From Nocardioides sp. SYSU D00038 (GTDB taxonomy: Bacteria; Actinomycetota; Actinomycetes; Propionibacteriales; Nocardioidaceae), in contig NZ_JAFFJT010000007.1 of assembly GCF_016924665.1 (NCBI RefSeq), forward strand, positions 1 to 64,000: a stretch of DNA of 64,000 bases, read 5' to 3'. This document shows, piece after piece, positions 19,426 to 30,034 of the stretch. The position numbers and the translations under genes were made by a program. Positions within the stretch are counted from its first letter, which is position 1; each line of letters opens with the position of its first letter. The notes below the pieces were generated by a model that did not search any database, had not been told where the DNA came from, and saw only the letters and a program-made list of their open reading frames with translations.

Positions 19426-20340
19426 TCAGAGGCCGGCGAACAGGTCGGTCTCGAGGCCGTCGGGCCCGAGCTCGCCCCGCTCGCCCTTGGCGATCCGGTA
19501 GTACTCGACGCCCCACGCCTCGGCGCCGACGTTGTTGGACAGCGCGAAGAACGGGCCGTCGGTGGTGATCTGGGTGGCGTGGGCGGCGAGGGCGGCCATC
19601 TTGCGGTCGACGAACCCGGTGGCGTCGACGGCGGCCGCGAGGTCGGCGTCGGCGGTGACGAAGTGGGGCAGCGGGCCGTCGGGGTCCATGCCCTCGAACG
19701 ACGTGGTGTCGCCGGCCTCGCGGAGCTTGCGCAGCCCCTCGCGCATCCGGCTCTCCGACATCGCGCCCCAGTAGATCTTGGCGATGTCCCACGACTCGCC
19801 GAGGTCGTGGCGGTACGACGGCACCGCGGCCAGCGCGGCGGCGTACGTGGCGACCCGGTGGGCCTGGATGTGGTCGGGGTGGCCGTAGCCGCCGAACTGG
19901 TCGTAGGTCACCAGCACCTGGGGCCGCACCTCGCGGATCACCGCGACCAGGTGGTCGGCGGCCTCGGTGAGGTCGGCGTGCCAGAAGGCGTTCTCGCTGA
20001 TGGTGTCGCCCGGGACGGCGTACCCGTCGGGGTGCCACTCCATGCCCGAGTCGCGGTAGGTGCCGAAGCCGCCGAGGAAGCGGTGGTCGGTGACGCCGAG
20101 CGCGGCCATCGCATCGGCGAGCTCGCCGCGGCGGTGCTCGCCGAGCGCGTCGTCGCGGTCGGCGGCGAGGTGCTCGAGCTCGGGCACCAGGACCTCGCCC
20201 ATCTCGCCGGCGGTGCAGGTGACCAGGGTGACCCCGCGCCCCTCGGCGACGTACTTGGCCATGGTGGCCCCCTGGCCGATCGACTCGTCGTCGGGGTGGG
20301 CGTGCACGAGGAGGAGCCGCTGGGCTGGGACGTCGGTCAT
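19426..20340 (-). CDS. mshB: Mycothiol deacetylase MshB
   Basis: A 304-residue zinc deacetylase that converts GlcNAc-inositol to GlcN-inositol in mycothiol synthesis. The metal and catalytic motif AHPDDE is at residues 14-19, and the third ligand region is [14 protein letters not shown]. The length matches known MshB, about 300 residues. The ATG at 20340 follows a -10-like TAGGAT by 8 bases, so it is probably leaderless. This gene shows that the organism makes mycothiol, the actinobacterial thiol. Confidence 0.95.
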   Translation of the reverse strand: MTDVPAQRLLLVHAHPDDESIGQGATMAKYVAEGRGVTLVTCTAGEMGEVLVPELEHLAADRDDALGEHRRGELADAMAALGVTDHRFLGGFGTYRDSGMEWHPDGYAVPGDTISENAFWHADLTEAADHLVAVIREVRPQVLVTYDQFGGYGHPDHIQAHRVATYAAALAAVPSYRHDLGESWDIAKIYWGAMSESRMREGLRKLREAGDTTSFEGMDPDGPLPHFVTADADLAAAVDATGFVDRKMAALAAHATQITTDGPFFALSNNVGAEAWGVEYYRIAKGERGELGPDGLETDLFAGL

Positions 20341-20408
20341 GGCACCCGATCCTAGGAAGACGAAGGGACAGCGGTCCGAACACCCGCGGGCGTGGGTTTA
20401 CTCCGGGC

Positions 20409-20687
20409 CTACTCCGGGGGGCGCTTGAGCCGGCGGGGCTCGGTGGGCAGGTCCAGCGGCGGCACCGGGCCGGGGCCCGACTCCTCGGCGTCGAGCCACC
20501 CGTCGTGGCGGTCGACGAGGACGTCGAGCAGCAGCTCGGGCGCGTCGGTCTCGACCGCCCAGGGGTGGTCGTCGTCGTCGTCCTCGCCGGCCAGCCGCTC
20601 GCGGGTCACCCGCGCCTCCCAGCCGCCGGCCGCCAGCTCGGCGGCGACGGCGCGGGCGGCGTCCTCGTCGAAGAACACGCCCCTCAC
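20409..20687 (-). CDS. Small acidic protein, RraB-like
   Basis: A 92-residue acidic protein (GVFFDEDAARAVAAELAAGG, then HPWAVETDAPELLLDVLVDR). The pattern of a short alternating alpha/beta fold resembles the RraB or SPOR-like small proteins, but similarity is weak. The GTG at 20687 overlaps the stop of the Nudix gene (GTGA), so translation is coupled and the two proteins may be functionally linked. Confidence 0.65.
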   Translation of the reverse strand: MRGVFFDEDAARAVAAELAAGGWEARVTRERLAGEDDDDDHPWAVETDAPELLLDVLVDRHDGWLDAEESGPGPVPPLDLPTEPRRLKRPPE

Positions 20688-21073
20688 GCCCGGGTCTCCA
20701 GCTCGGTGCGCAGCTCGGCGAGGAACGGCCGGTCGGGCTCGAGCCAGTCGACGTCGCCGAGCTCGTCGGCCGCCAGCCAGCGCACCAGGTCGTGCTCGGT
20801 GGGGGTCGGCTCGCCGTCCACCAGCTCGGCCACCGCGACCCAGAGCGTGTGCCGCTCCCCGATCGCCGACTCCCCCGCCAGCCACCGCCCGAGCTCGACC
20901 CGGCAGCCGAGCTCCTCGGTCACCTCGCGCACCAGGGCGGCGCCCGGCTCCTCGCCCGGCTCGACCTTCCCGCCCGGCAGCTCCCAGCGGCCGGCGGCCT
21001 CGGGCGGCCGGGTGCGCCGGGTCGCGAGCACCCGGTCACCCCGCACGATCGCGGCTCCGACGACGACGCCCAT
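20684..21073 (-). CDS. MutT-like Nudix hydrolase
   Basis: A 129-residue Nudix hydrolase. The Nudix box is GGKVEPGEEPGAALVREVTE followed by ELG, with all catalytic Glu residues present. The size and the start (MGVVVGAAIVRGDRVLATRR) resemble 8-oxo-dGTP diphosphatases of the MutT group, which clean oxidised nucleotides, but other (d)NTP substrates are possible. The ATG at 21073 follows a -10-like TAGGCT by 8 bases. A divergent gene starts 32 bases away. Confidence 0.9.
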   Translation of the reverse strand: MGVVVGAAIVRGDRVLATRRTRPPEAAGRWELPGGKVEPGEEPGAALVREVTEELGCRVELGRWLAGESAIGERHTLWVAVAELVDGEPTPTEHDLVRWLAADELGDVDWLEPDRPFLAELRTELETRA

Positions 21074-21105
21074 GGCCGCGCAGCCTAGTTGTCTACGGTG
21101 TGCGC

Positions 21106-22215
21106 ATGGCAGCCGCCGGCCCCGGGATCCACCTCGTGCGCACCGACGAGAACGTCGCGGAGGTCGACGCGCTCGCGGAGCTGCTCGGTGGGCGGGTCGG
21201 CCTCGACGTGCTGCTCGGCGACCTCGACCGGCGCGGCCGCCGTACCCTCGCGCCGGGCCGGGCCGTCCACCGCGCCTGGACGTGGGACCGCCACGACCGC
21301 CGCGACCCCCGCTGGTGGCCGCAGGGCGTCTCGACGTCCGCCGACGCCGACGACCCGGCGGTCGCGGGTCGCCAGCTGGTGCTGGTCGCGTGGTACGCCA
21401 AGGAGCTGCCCGGGGACCCCGCCGGCCACCAGGGGTCGCGGGTGACCGTGCTCGACCTCGCCAGCCGCCGCTACCGCCACGTCCTGCTCGTGGTCCCGGT
21501 GCTCCGTGACGGCGCGGTCCACCTCGAGCCGCTGCGGGTGCACGCCGGCGGCATCGCCTGGGTCGGCCCCCACCTCCACGTCGCCGCGACCGCCCGCGGC
21601 CTGGTCACCTGCCGCCTCTCCGACCTGCTCCGCGTGCCCGACGACCTCTCCGGCAGTCGCCGCCGCCTCGGGGTGCACGACGGCCGGGTCTCGACGTACG
21701 GCTACCGCTACGTGCTGCCGGTGCGCTTCGCCTACCGCGCCCGCGCCGACGAGGGCCTGGAGCGGCTGCGCTACTCGTTCCTCTCCCTCGACGGCTCGAC
21801 CTCGCCGCCGTCGCTGGTTGCCGGCGAGTACGGCAACGCACGCCAGACCCGTCGACTCGCGCGGTTCCCCCTCGAGCCCGGCACCGGGCTGCTCGCCACC
21901 GACGACGACGGCAGCACCCGCCCCCTCGCCCTCGAGGAGGAGGGCGTCGTCCGGATGCAGGGCGTCGCGGCCCGCGACGAGACCTACTACGTCACCACCT
22001 CCCACGGCCCGTGGGTCCCCGGCTCGGTGCACGTCGGCCGCCCCGGCGCCTGGCGCCGCCACCGCTGGGCCGTCCCGATGGGCCCCGAGGACATCGCCTG
22101 GGGCCCCGGCCACGACACCCTCTGGTCCACCACCGAGCACCCCCGCCGCCGCTGGGTCGTCGCCCTGCGGCGTTCCTGGTTCGACCGGCGGAATGGCGCT
22201 GGTCCCGCTGGTTGA
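21106..22215 (+). CDS. Uncharacterised protein ending in a repeat
   Basis: A 369-residue protein with no signal peptide or membrane span. Internal beta-rich repeats (GGIAWVGPHLHVAATARGLV; GVAARDETYYVTTSHGPW; GPEDIAWGPGHDTLWSTTEH) suggest a beta-propeller. No family is recognised. The ATG at 21106 follows a -10-like TACGGT (21094-21099) by 6 bases. The last codons read through CCGCTGGTTGA, the edge of an intergenic repeat, so the repeat supplies the stop codon and the final residues. Confidence 0.75.
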   Translation: MAAAGPGIHLVRTDENVAEVDALAELLGGRVGLDVLLGDLDRRGRRTLAPGRAVHRAWTWDRHDRRDPRWWPQGVSTSADADDPAVAGRQLVLVAWYAKELPGDPAGHQGSRVTVLDLASRRYRHVLLVVPVLRDGAVHLEPLRVHAGGIAWVGPHLHVAATARGLVTCRLSDLLRVPDDLSGSRRRLGVHDGRVSTYGYRYVLPVRFAYRARADEGLERLRYSFLSLDGSTSPPSLVAGEYGNARQTRRLARFPLEPGTGLLATDDDGSTRPLALEEEGVVRMQGVAARDETYYVTTSHGPWVPGSVHVGRPGAWRRHRWAVPMGPEDIAWGPGHDTLWSTTEHPRRRWVVALRRSWFDRRNGAGPAG

Positions 22216-22486
22216 GGGGGGAGTGCAGTCCTTACTCGTTACCCGGTGAGACGAGCGCCCTCCCTGGACCACGGTTCGGGCCACTCCGCGGCTGACCCTT
22301 GGCGCCCGCGCGCCTACCTGGTCGGGTCTCGCGACCAGGTACAACGGCGCACTGCCGGCACTCGCAGGCTCGCGCCGACAGCACTGCACGGGCTTCGTCC
22401 ACCGGTGGTCGAGCAGCGAGCGCCAGCGAGCGTCGTCGAGACCCCAGCAGACGAATGCCCTCCCGCCACCACCGCGGGCACCCAGG
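22216..22486. repeat. Composite repeat, first copy
   Basis: From about 22282 to 22446 this stretch matches, in opposite orientation, the composite element at 52863-53078. Shared blocks are CACTCCGCGGCTGA then CCTTGGCGCCCGCGCGC; GGCGCACTGCCGGCACTCGC then GCTCGCGCCG; and the type 2 arm GGTCGAGCAGCGAGCG (22407-22422), running to CGTCGTCGAGACC. The segments between shared blocks differ in length and sequence. A hairpin ACCTGGTCG-GGTCT-CGCGACCAGGT sits in one of these variable parts. No complete gene is present. Confidence 0.8.
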
Positions 22487-22648
22487 TGCGAGGCCCACCA
22501 CCGAGTCCGCTGGACCGACGGCGGCAGGACCGACCTCAAGGACGGCGTCCTCCTCTGCCCCTCCCACCACCAGAGGGCCCACGACCCGACGTACGACCCC
22601 ATCTATCTGCCTACCGGCAAGGTCCAGTTCCACCGAAGACGTGACGCA
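22487..22648 (+). pseudogene. Decayed DUF222/HNH endonuclease, C-terminal fragment
   Basis: Frame starting at 22487 encodes CEAHHRVRWTDGG, TDLKDGVLLCPSHHQRAH and DPTYDP. This is the HNH nuclease tail of a DUF222-type (REP13E12-like) protein: C-x2-HH, W-x2-GG, TDL-x-NG-x-LLC-x2-HH-x3-H. The N-terminal DUF222 region is absent and there is no start codon. The frame runs straight into a truncated repeat at the 3' end, and a type 2 repeat lies just upstream. It is a remnant of a gene like the intact one at 51371-52543. Confidence 0.85.
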
Positions 22649-22649
22649 C

Positions 22650-22674
22650 CGCTGGTTGAGGACTCGAAACCCCG
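22650..22674. repeat. Core-less copy of the type 1 repeat
   Basis: CGCTGGTTGAGG-ACTCGAAACCCC joins the two outer arms of the type 1 repeat with the central hairpin deleted. It forms the 3' boundary of the HNH remnant. Confidence 0.75.
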
Positions 22675-22681
22675 AGGCCGA

Positions 22682-23509
22682 TCAGGTCGGGCGGGGCAGG
22701 CGGGCCAGCTGGCGGGACTGGGCGACCAGGCGGTCGGCGGAGTCCCAGACCTCGCAGTCCTCCTCGAACATGCCGCCGGCGATGTTGCGGGTGACGTGGC
22801 GGACGCGGAGCCAGCCGGGTGCGGGCCGGGCGCGGACGTGGACGGTGAGCTCGAGGGTGGGGGCCCAGCCGATCCGACCGAGATCGAACGTCACCGGCGG
22901 GAGGGCGTCGACGACCATCAGCAGCGAGAGGGCGTCGGGCTCGCGGCCGTCGACGAGGCGGAACCAGGCGGCCAGCTCGCCGCGACCGGAGGGCTGGCCG
23001 ACGGCCCAGCCGGCGGACGCGGGGGTGAACCGCATGTCGAAGCGGTCCATGAGGCGGGCGATCCGCCGGACCTCGGGTGGCGCCAGGTCGTTGCTGAGGC
23101 AGTCCTCGAGCGGCGGCAGCTCCAGGGGCGGGGCCGTGGTCTCGACGTCGTCCGGGCCACCGGGGCTGCCGAGCCGGGACAGGTCGCCGACCGTGGCCAG
23201 GGCGGCGATCCGGGCCACGCCGTCCTGCTCGACGTCGACGGCCGCGGTCGCCACCGAGCCGCCGACCCGCCTGGGGGTCACCCGCACCGTGGCCGGCCCG
23301 GGGGTGGCGGCGGACAGGTAGTGGGCGCTCACCACGACGGGGTCCGGGCGGTCGGGGAACGCCGCCCGGAGCGCGTTGCCGACGACGGCGAGGAGGTAGC
23401 CGCCGTTGATTCCGCCGCCGACCGTCCAGCCGCCGTCCAGCTCGGCGGACCAGACGCCGGTCTCGTCGGTGGGAGTGACCGCGGTCATCTCGTCGAACTC
23501 GAAGGGCAT
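22682..23509 (-). CDS. Thioesterase-family protein
   Basis: A 275-residue double hot-dog protein of the acyl-CoA thioesterase (4HBT_3, TesB-like) type. GGWTVGGGINGGYLLAVVGN near residue 27 forms the first hot-dog helix region, and PVVVSAHYLSAATPGPATV follows. The second half repeats the fold (PTLELTVHVRARPAPGWLRV). It probably hydrolyses acyl-CoA esters; the substrate is unknown. The ATG at 23509 follows a -10-like TACGGT by 7 bases, so it is probably leaderless. It ends 8 bases from a truncated repeat. Confidence 0.85.
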   Translation of the reverse strand: MPFEFDEMTAVTPTDETGVWSAELDGGWTVGGGINGGYLLAVVGNALRAAFPDRPDPVVVSAHYLSAATPGPATVRVTPRRVGGSVATAAVDVEQDGVARIAALATVGDLSRLGSPGGPDDVETTAPPLELPPLEDCLSNDLAPPEVRRIARLMDRFDMRFTPASAGWAVGQPSGRGELAAWFRLVDGREPDALSLLMVVDALPPVTFDLGRIGWAPTLELTVHVRARPAPGWLRVRHVTRNIAGGMFEEDCEVWDSADRLVAQSRQLARLPRPT

Positions 23510-23697
23510 GACCCGGACCGTACCGAGGCCGAACCACCCACTCGGGGGCGGCCGCGCGAGCCCGCCGGCGGCTACCGTTGTCCACGTCGGGTCCGGGCGC
23601 CGGCACCGGGTCCGGAGCGCGGTCCCGGTGCGCGGTGTCCCGGGCCCGATCCCGGGGTCCGTGCCCCGGGGCTCCCCGGGGTCTCTAGTCTGACGCC

Positions 23698-24450
23698 GTG
23701 GACGCGGACGCGGCGGAGAAGCGGGTCGCGGCGTTCTGGACCGACTACGCCGACTCCGGCCGCGGTCGGCTGCGCTTCGCCGTCACCCGGCCGGGACGGG
23801 TCCGGGAGTTCCTACGGGCGCGCCGCGCGCTCCCGCAGCTGGAGGCCTCGCCCAGTGACACGCCGGGCGGTCGGGCGGTCGCCCGGGTGCTCGGCGACCG
23901 CGGCCTGGTGGGCGTCGACCTGGGCTGGACCGGACCGGCGGTGCTCGACCTGCCGGACGACCCGGCGACGTACCTCCTCGGACGCTCCAAGCAGACGCTG
24001 CGCCGCAAGATCCGCCAGGCCGAGCAGCACGGGCTGACCTGGCGCCTCGTCGACGACGCCGTGGAGCGGACCCGGCTGCTCGCGATCGCCAACGCCGCCG
24101 AGCAGGCCCACCTCGACCCGACCTACCGGGTGACCGCCCCCCGCAACGACGACCTCCTCGACCACGACCTCTGGATGGTCGTCGAGGACCCGACGGGTGC
24201 CCCGTGCCTGCTGGCGGTGATCCCCACCGACGACGCCTGGGCGACGCTGCGCTACTTCCGCCGGCTCGGCCCGCCGGAGCCCGGGACCGACGGGCGCTAC
24301 CTCGGCACCGCCGCGCTGGTCGAGGTGCTGGCCGGCCGCGGCGTGCGCCACCTGCTCGACACCGAGCACCCCGGCGCGCAGACCAACGGCCTGCGGCACT
24401 TCCAGCGGATGGTGGGCTTCCGCTACGCCCGGGTGCGCCACCGGGGCTGA
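23698..24450 (+). CDS. GNAT/FemAB-like acyltransferase-fold protein
   Basis: A 250-residue protein. LLGRSKQTLRRKIRQAEQHG near residue 93 is like the helix of FemAB/BioF2-type GNAT proteins. A second beta-rich half follows, with YLGTAALVEVLAGRGVRHLL near residue 200. The usual acetyl-CoA loop is not clear. The reaction is unknown; transfer of an amino acid or acyl group is possible. The GTG at 23698 follows a -10-like TAGTCT (23686-23691) by 6 bases, so the message is probably leaderless. Confidence 0.6.
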   Translation: MDADAAEKRVAAFWTDYADSGRGRLRFAVTRPGRVREFLRARRALPQLEASPSDTPGGRAVARVLGDRGLVGVDLGWTGPAVLDLPDDPATYLLGRSKQTLRRKIRQAEQHGLTWRLVDDAVERTRLLAIANAAEQAHLDPTYRVTAPRNDDLLDHDLWMVVEDPTGAPCLLAVIPTDDAWATLRYFRRLGPPEPGTDGRYLGTAALVEVLAGRGVRHLLDTEHPGAQTNGLRHFQRMVGFRYARVRHRG

Positions 24451-24507
24451 CCGGCACCGCTCGGGGGTACCCCGATCAGGCTGCCCGCCGGACTCCGCGA
24501 ACCCCGA

Positions 24508-24525
24508 CCTGAGACTGCTCTCGGG
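24508..24525. promoter_or_regulatory. CCTGAGA palindrome upstream of hybrid kinase
   Basis: CCTGAGA-CTGC-TCTCGGGG, with 7-base arms and one mismatch. It lies 43 bases before the kinase start. Closely related palindromes occur at 33601-33620 and 40306-40323. Confidence 0.6.
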
Positions 24526-24568
24526 GTCACAATGACGCGCGACCCGGGATCAGGTGAGAGGGGGACCG

Positions 24569-27148
<2,580 letters not shown>

Positions 27149-27177
27149 GGGGCAGGATGGGCCACCTCGGGAATGCA

Positions 27178-27199
27178 CTTTCGTTTGCTCCGACGAAAG
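27178..27199. promoter_or_regulatory. Inverted repeat over the ribosome-binding site
   Basis: CTTTCGT-TTGCTCCG-ACGAAAG, with perfect 7-base arms, lies between the two kinase genes. The right arm overlaps the AAAGGGA ribosome-binding site of the second kinase. It could be an operator or an RNA hairpin that hides the site. Confidence 0.6.
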
Positions 27200-27209
27200 G
27201 GAACCGGCC

Positions 27210-29330
27210 GTGCCCACTTCCTCGGGTGCCCGCCTGACGGTCCTCACCGCGGTGGTGACCGTCCCGCTCGGGCTGGCGCACGCCCTGCTCGCGCCCGGTG
27301 CGGCCGCGCGCGCGACGTACCTCCTGGTGCTCGGCTTCGCCGCCCTCGTGGCCTGGCTCGGGTCGCGACGCGCGGTCGGCACGTCGCTGCGCCTCTCGCG
27401 CGCGGTGGCTCTGGCGCTCGGCCTCTACGCGCTGGGTGACGCCGCGTGGTGGGTGGGCGACAGCGTCGACGTGCCGGCCGAGAGCCTGCTGCACGTGCCG
27501 ACGCTGGCGGCCTACGCCGTCCTCATCTGCGCGGTGTTCGTCCACCTCGCGCGGTCGGCCACCTCCGACCGGGTGCTCGATGTCGACTCGATGATCGAGA
27601 TCTTCACCTGGATCACCGTGTGCGTGCTGGTCCTGTGGGAGTTCACGATCAGCGAGCTGCTCGCCTCCGGCGAGACCGGCCCTGGCGTGCCGCTGGCCTA
27701 CCCCGTGCTCGACGCGGTGCTCCTCGGCCTCGTGGTCCGCGCCCTCAGCACCCGCCGCACCCGCACCCGGCTCGGCTTCGCGCTCGGCGGGGGCGTCGTG
27801 TGCTGGCTGCTGGCCGACCTCGGCGACATGGTGCTCGACCCCGGGCGGGCGACCGCCGTGGCCCTCGCCGCGCTGTGGATGACCGGCGCCGTGCTCGTCG
27901 CGACCTCGACGTTCCGGCCCGCCGACTGGGCACCGCCGGTCGCGCTGGGCGGGGCCGAGCGCGACAGCGACACCGCCCGGCTGGTGGTGGCCGTGGTGCC
28001 GCTGCTGGTGCCGCCCGGCCTCGTGGTGGTCGAGGAGTCGCTGGGCCTCGACCCCGAGTCGTGGGCGCTGGTGGTCGGCATCATGGTGCTGATCGCGCTG
28101 GCATTCGTCCGCACCGAGCGGCTGCTGCGCTCGGAGCGACGGGCCCGGGCCGCGGCCCTGGCGGCGTCGCAGGCCAAGTCGGCGTTCCTGGCCACGATGA
28201 GCCACGAGGTGCGCACGCCGATGAACGGCGTGCTGGGCCTCTCCCGGCTGCTCGCGGCGACGCCGCTCGACGAGCGGCAGCGCCAGTACGCCGAGGGCAT
28301 CCGGTCCGCCGGCACCGCCCTGATGTCGCTCGTCGACGACATCCTCGACCTCGAGCGCATCCAGTCCGGCGCCGTCGAGCCGCACCACGGCGACTTCGCG
28401 GTCAGCGCCCTGCTCGAGGGTGTCGCCGCCACCGTCGCCCCGCCCGCGCACCAGCGCGGCCTCGAGGTGGTCACCACCGTCGCGGCCGGCACCCCGGGCC
28501 TCGTCAACGGCGACGCCGCCCGGATCCGCCAGGTGCTGGTCAACCTCGCCTCCAACGCGGTGAAGTTCACGCCCGTGGGCGAGGTGGTGCTGCACGCCGC
28601 GCTCGACCGGGGCGGCCGGCACGGGCTGGTGCTGCGCCTGGAGGTGCGCGACACCGGCATCGGGATCGCCCCCGACGTGCAGCGCCGGATCTTCGAGGCC
28701 TTCACCCAGGCCGACTCGTCCTCCACCCGCCCGCACGGCGGCGCCGGGCTGGGGCTGGCGATCTGCCGCGAGCTGGTGCAGCAGCTGGGCGGGCAGATCG
28801 GCGTGCAGAGCGTTCCTGGCCGCGGCAGCACCTTCTGGTTCACGGTGCCCGTGCGGCAGGCGTACGCCACGCCCGAGGACCCGCGACCCGTGCAGCTCGC
28901 CGGGCGGCGGGTCCTGGTCGCCGACGCGAACCCGACCACCCGAGCGGCGCTGCGCGAGCAGCTCACCGGCTGGGCGGTGCGCCCGGGCGAGGCCAGCACC
29001 GGGGCCGAGGCCACCTCGGCGCTGGCCGAGGCGGCCGCGCTCGGCGGCCCGTTCGAGGCCGTGGTCGTCGACGCGACCCTGCCGGACCTGCCCGAGCTGG
29101 CCTTCCACGTCAGCATCAGCACCCACCCGCCGGGGCTGGTGCTGCTCACCACCGCCGACCAGGCGCCCACGGCCCACCTCGACGAGGTTCGGGCGACCGT
29201 GGCCAAGCCGGTGGAGGCGGCCCGGCTGCGCGAGGCCCTGCTCGCGGCGGTCGGGCCCCGGCCCGAGAACCCCGACGGGCCGGCCGGGCCCGACCGGCCC
29301 GTGCGGCGCGACGGCGTCGCCTTCGCCTGA
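27210..29330 (+). CDS. Hybrid sensor histidine kinase with degenerate receiver
   Basis: A 706-residue paralogue of the kinase just upstream. It has the same type of N-terminal multi-span sensor region (residues about 5-295). The HisKA His is in [12 protein letters not shown] (near 331), and the HATPase has [10 protein letters not shown] and [12 protein letters not shown]. The single C-terminal receiver (near 567-690) keeps the phospho-acceptor Asp (VVVDATLPD) and the Lys (VAKPV), but the acidic pair that normally binds Mg is reduced (VLVADANP). The receiver may therefore be weak or regulatory only. The GTG start follows AAGGGA. A tandem duplication is likely. Confidence 0.9.
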   Translation: MPTSSGARLTVLTAVVTVPLGLAHALLAPGAAARATYLLVLGFAALVAWLGSRRAVGTSLRLSRAVALALGLYALGDAAWWVGDSVDVPAESLLHVPTLAAYAVLICAVFVHLARSATSDRVLDVDSMIEIFTWITVCVLVLWEFTISELLASGETGPGVPLAYPVLDAVLLGLVVRALSTRRTRTRLGFALGGGVVCWLLADLGDMVLDPGRATAVALAALWMTGAVLVATSTFRPADWAPPVALGGAERDSDTARLVVAVVPLLVPPGLVVVEESLGLDPESWALVVGIMVLIALAFVRTERLLRSERRARAAALAASQAKSAFLATMSHEVRTPMNGVLGLSRLLAATPLDERQRQYAEGIRSAGTALMSLVDDILDLERIQSGAVEPHHGDFAVSALLEGVAATVAPPAHQRGLEVVTTVAAGTPGLVNGDAARIRQVLVNLASNAVKFTPVGEVVLHAALDRGGRHGLVLRLEVRDTGIGIAPDVQRRIFEAFTQADSSSTRPHGGAGLGLAICRELVQQLGGQIGVQSVPGRGSTFWFTVPVRQAYATPEDPRPVQLAGRRVLVADANPTTRAALREQLTGWAVRPGEASTGAEATSALAEAAALGGPFEAVVVDATLPDLPELAFHVSISTHPPGLVLLTTADQAPTAHLDEVRATVAKPVEAARLREALLAAVGPRPENPDGPAGPDRPVRRDGVAFA

Positions 29331-29335
29331 GGCGG

Positions 29336-29956
29336 TCAGCCGGGCGGGGCCGAGGCGAGGGCGGTGAGCAGCCGTCCGAAGCGCGCAGTGAGCTCCTCGG
29401 GCGTCTGATCGGGGTGGTCGAACCACCACGTCATCAGCGCGGTCACGACCGACTGCCACACGTGGTTCATCGCCGAGACGTCCAGCGGGTCCACCGGGGC
29501 GGGGTTGACCGCGAGCGCCGCGCGCACCCCCACCGCGCCCAGGTCGGTCATCCGGTCGCGACAGGCGGCCACGGGCCCGTGCACGGCGGTGCCGGGCGGC
29601 AGCGTCTCGTCGTAGAGCACCATCCAGGCGCGTGGCCGGTCGCGCAGCGTGGTGAAGATGGTGCGCATCGTGTCCAGCGCCATCGCGATGCCGGGCTCGG
29701 CCCGCTCGACCACCGGCCGGATCTCGGCCAGCAGGGTCTCGGTGAGCTCCTCGGCGCAGCGCACGTAGAGCGCGTCCTTGGTGCCGAAGTAGGCGTGCAC
29801 CAGTGGCTTGGAGATCCCGGCCCGCGCGGCGACCGCGTCGACCGACACGCGGTGGTAGCCGCGCTCGCCGAACTCCGCCGTCGCCGCGGCCAGGATCTGC
29901 GCCTCCCGCTCGGCGCGGGGCATCCCCCGGGTGCCGACGTGCGCCGCGCGTGCCAT
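29336..29956 (-). CDS. TetR/AcrR family transcriptional regulator
   Basis: A 206-residue TetR protein. The helix-turn-helix is at residues about 15-62 (ILAAATAEFGERGYHRVSVD, then ARAGISKPLVHAYFG). The C-terminal region is the type with a conserved Trp-rich helix (HVWQSVVTALMTWWFDH). It is divergent from a sterol-desaturase homologue, with two palindromes in the 78-base gap, so it probably represses that gene and itself. The ATG at 29956 follows a -10-like TAGGGT by 7 bases and is preferred over an upstream in-frame start. Confidence 0.9.
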   Translation of the reverse strand: MARAAHVGTRGMPRAEREAQILAAATAEFGERGYHRVSVDAVAARAGISKPLVHAYFGTKDALYVRCAEELTETLLAEIRPVVERAEPGIAMALDTMRTIFTTLRDRPRAWMVLYDETLPPGTAVHGPVAACRDRMTDLGAVGVRAALAVNPAPVDPLDVSAMNHVWQSVVTALMTWWFDHPDQTPEELTARFGRLLTALASAPPG

Positions 29957-29980
29957 GAGCGACACCCTAGTGCCGGGAAT

Positions 29981-30021
29981 TGACCGAGCGGTCACTCTTG
30001 TCGATTGACCCACCGGTCAAT
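29981..30021. promoter_or_regulatory. Paired TetR-type operators
   Basis: Site 1 (29981-29994) is TGACCG-AG-CGGTCA, a perfect palindrome. Site 2 (30004-30021) is ATTGACC-CACC-GGTCAAT, also perfect. Both share the half-site TTGACC. Site 2 ends at the -10-like TACCCT (30022-30027) of the divergent desaturase gene. Binding by the neighbouring TetR protein is inferred. Confidence 0.7.
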
Positions 30022-30034
30022 TACCCTCGCGGTC

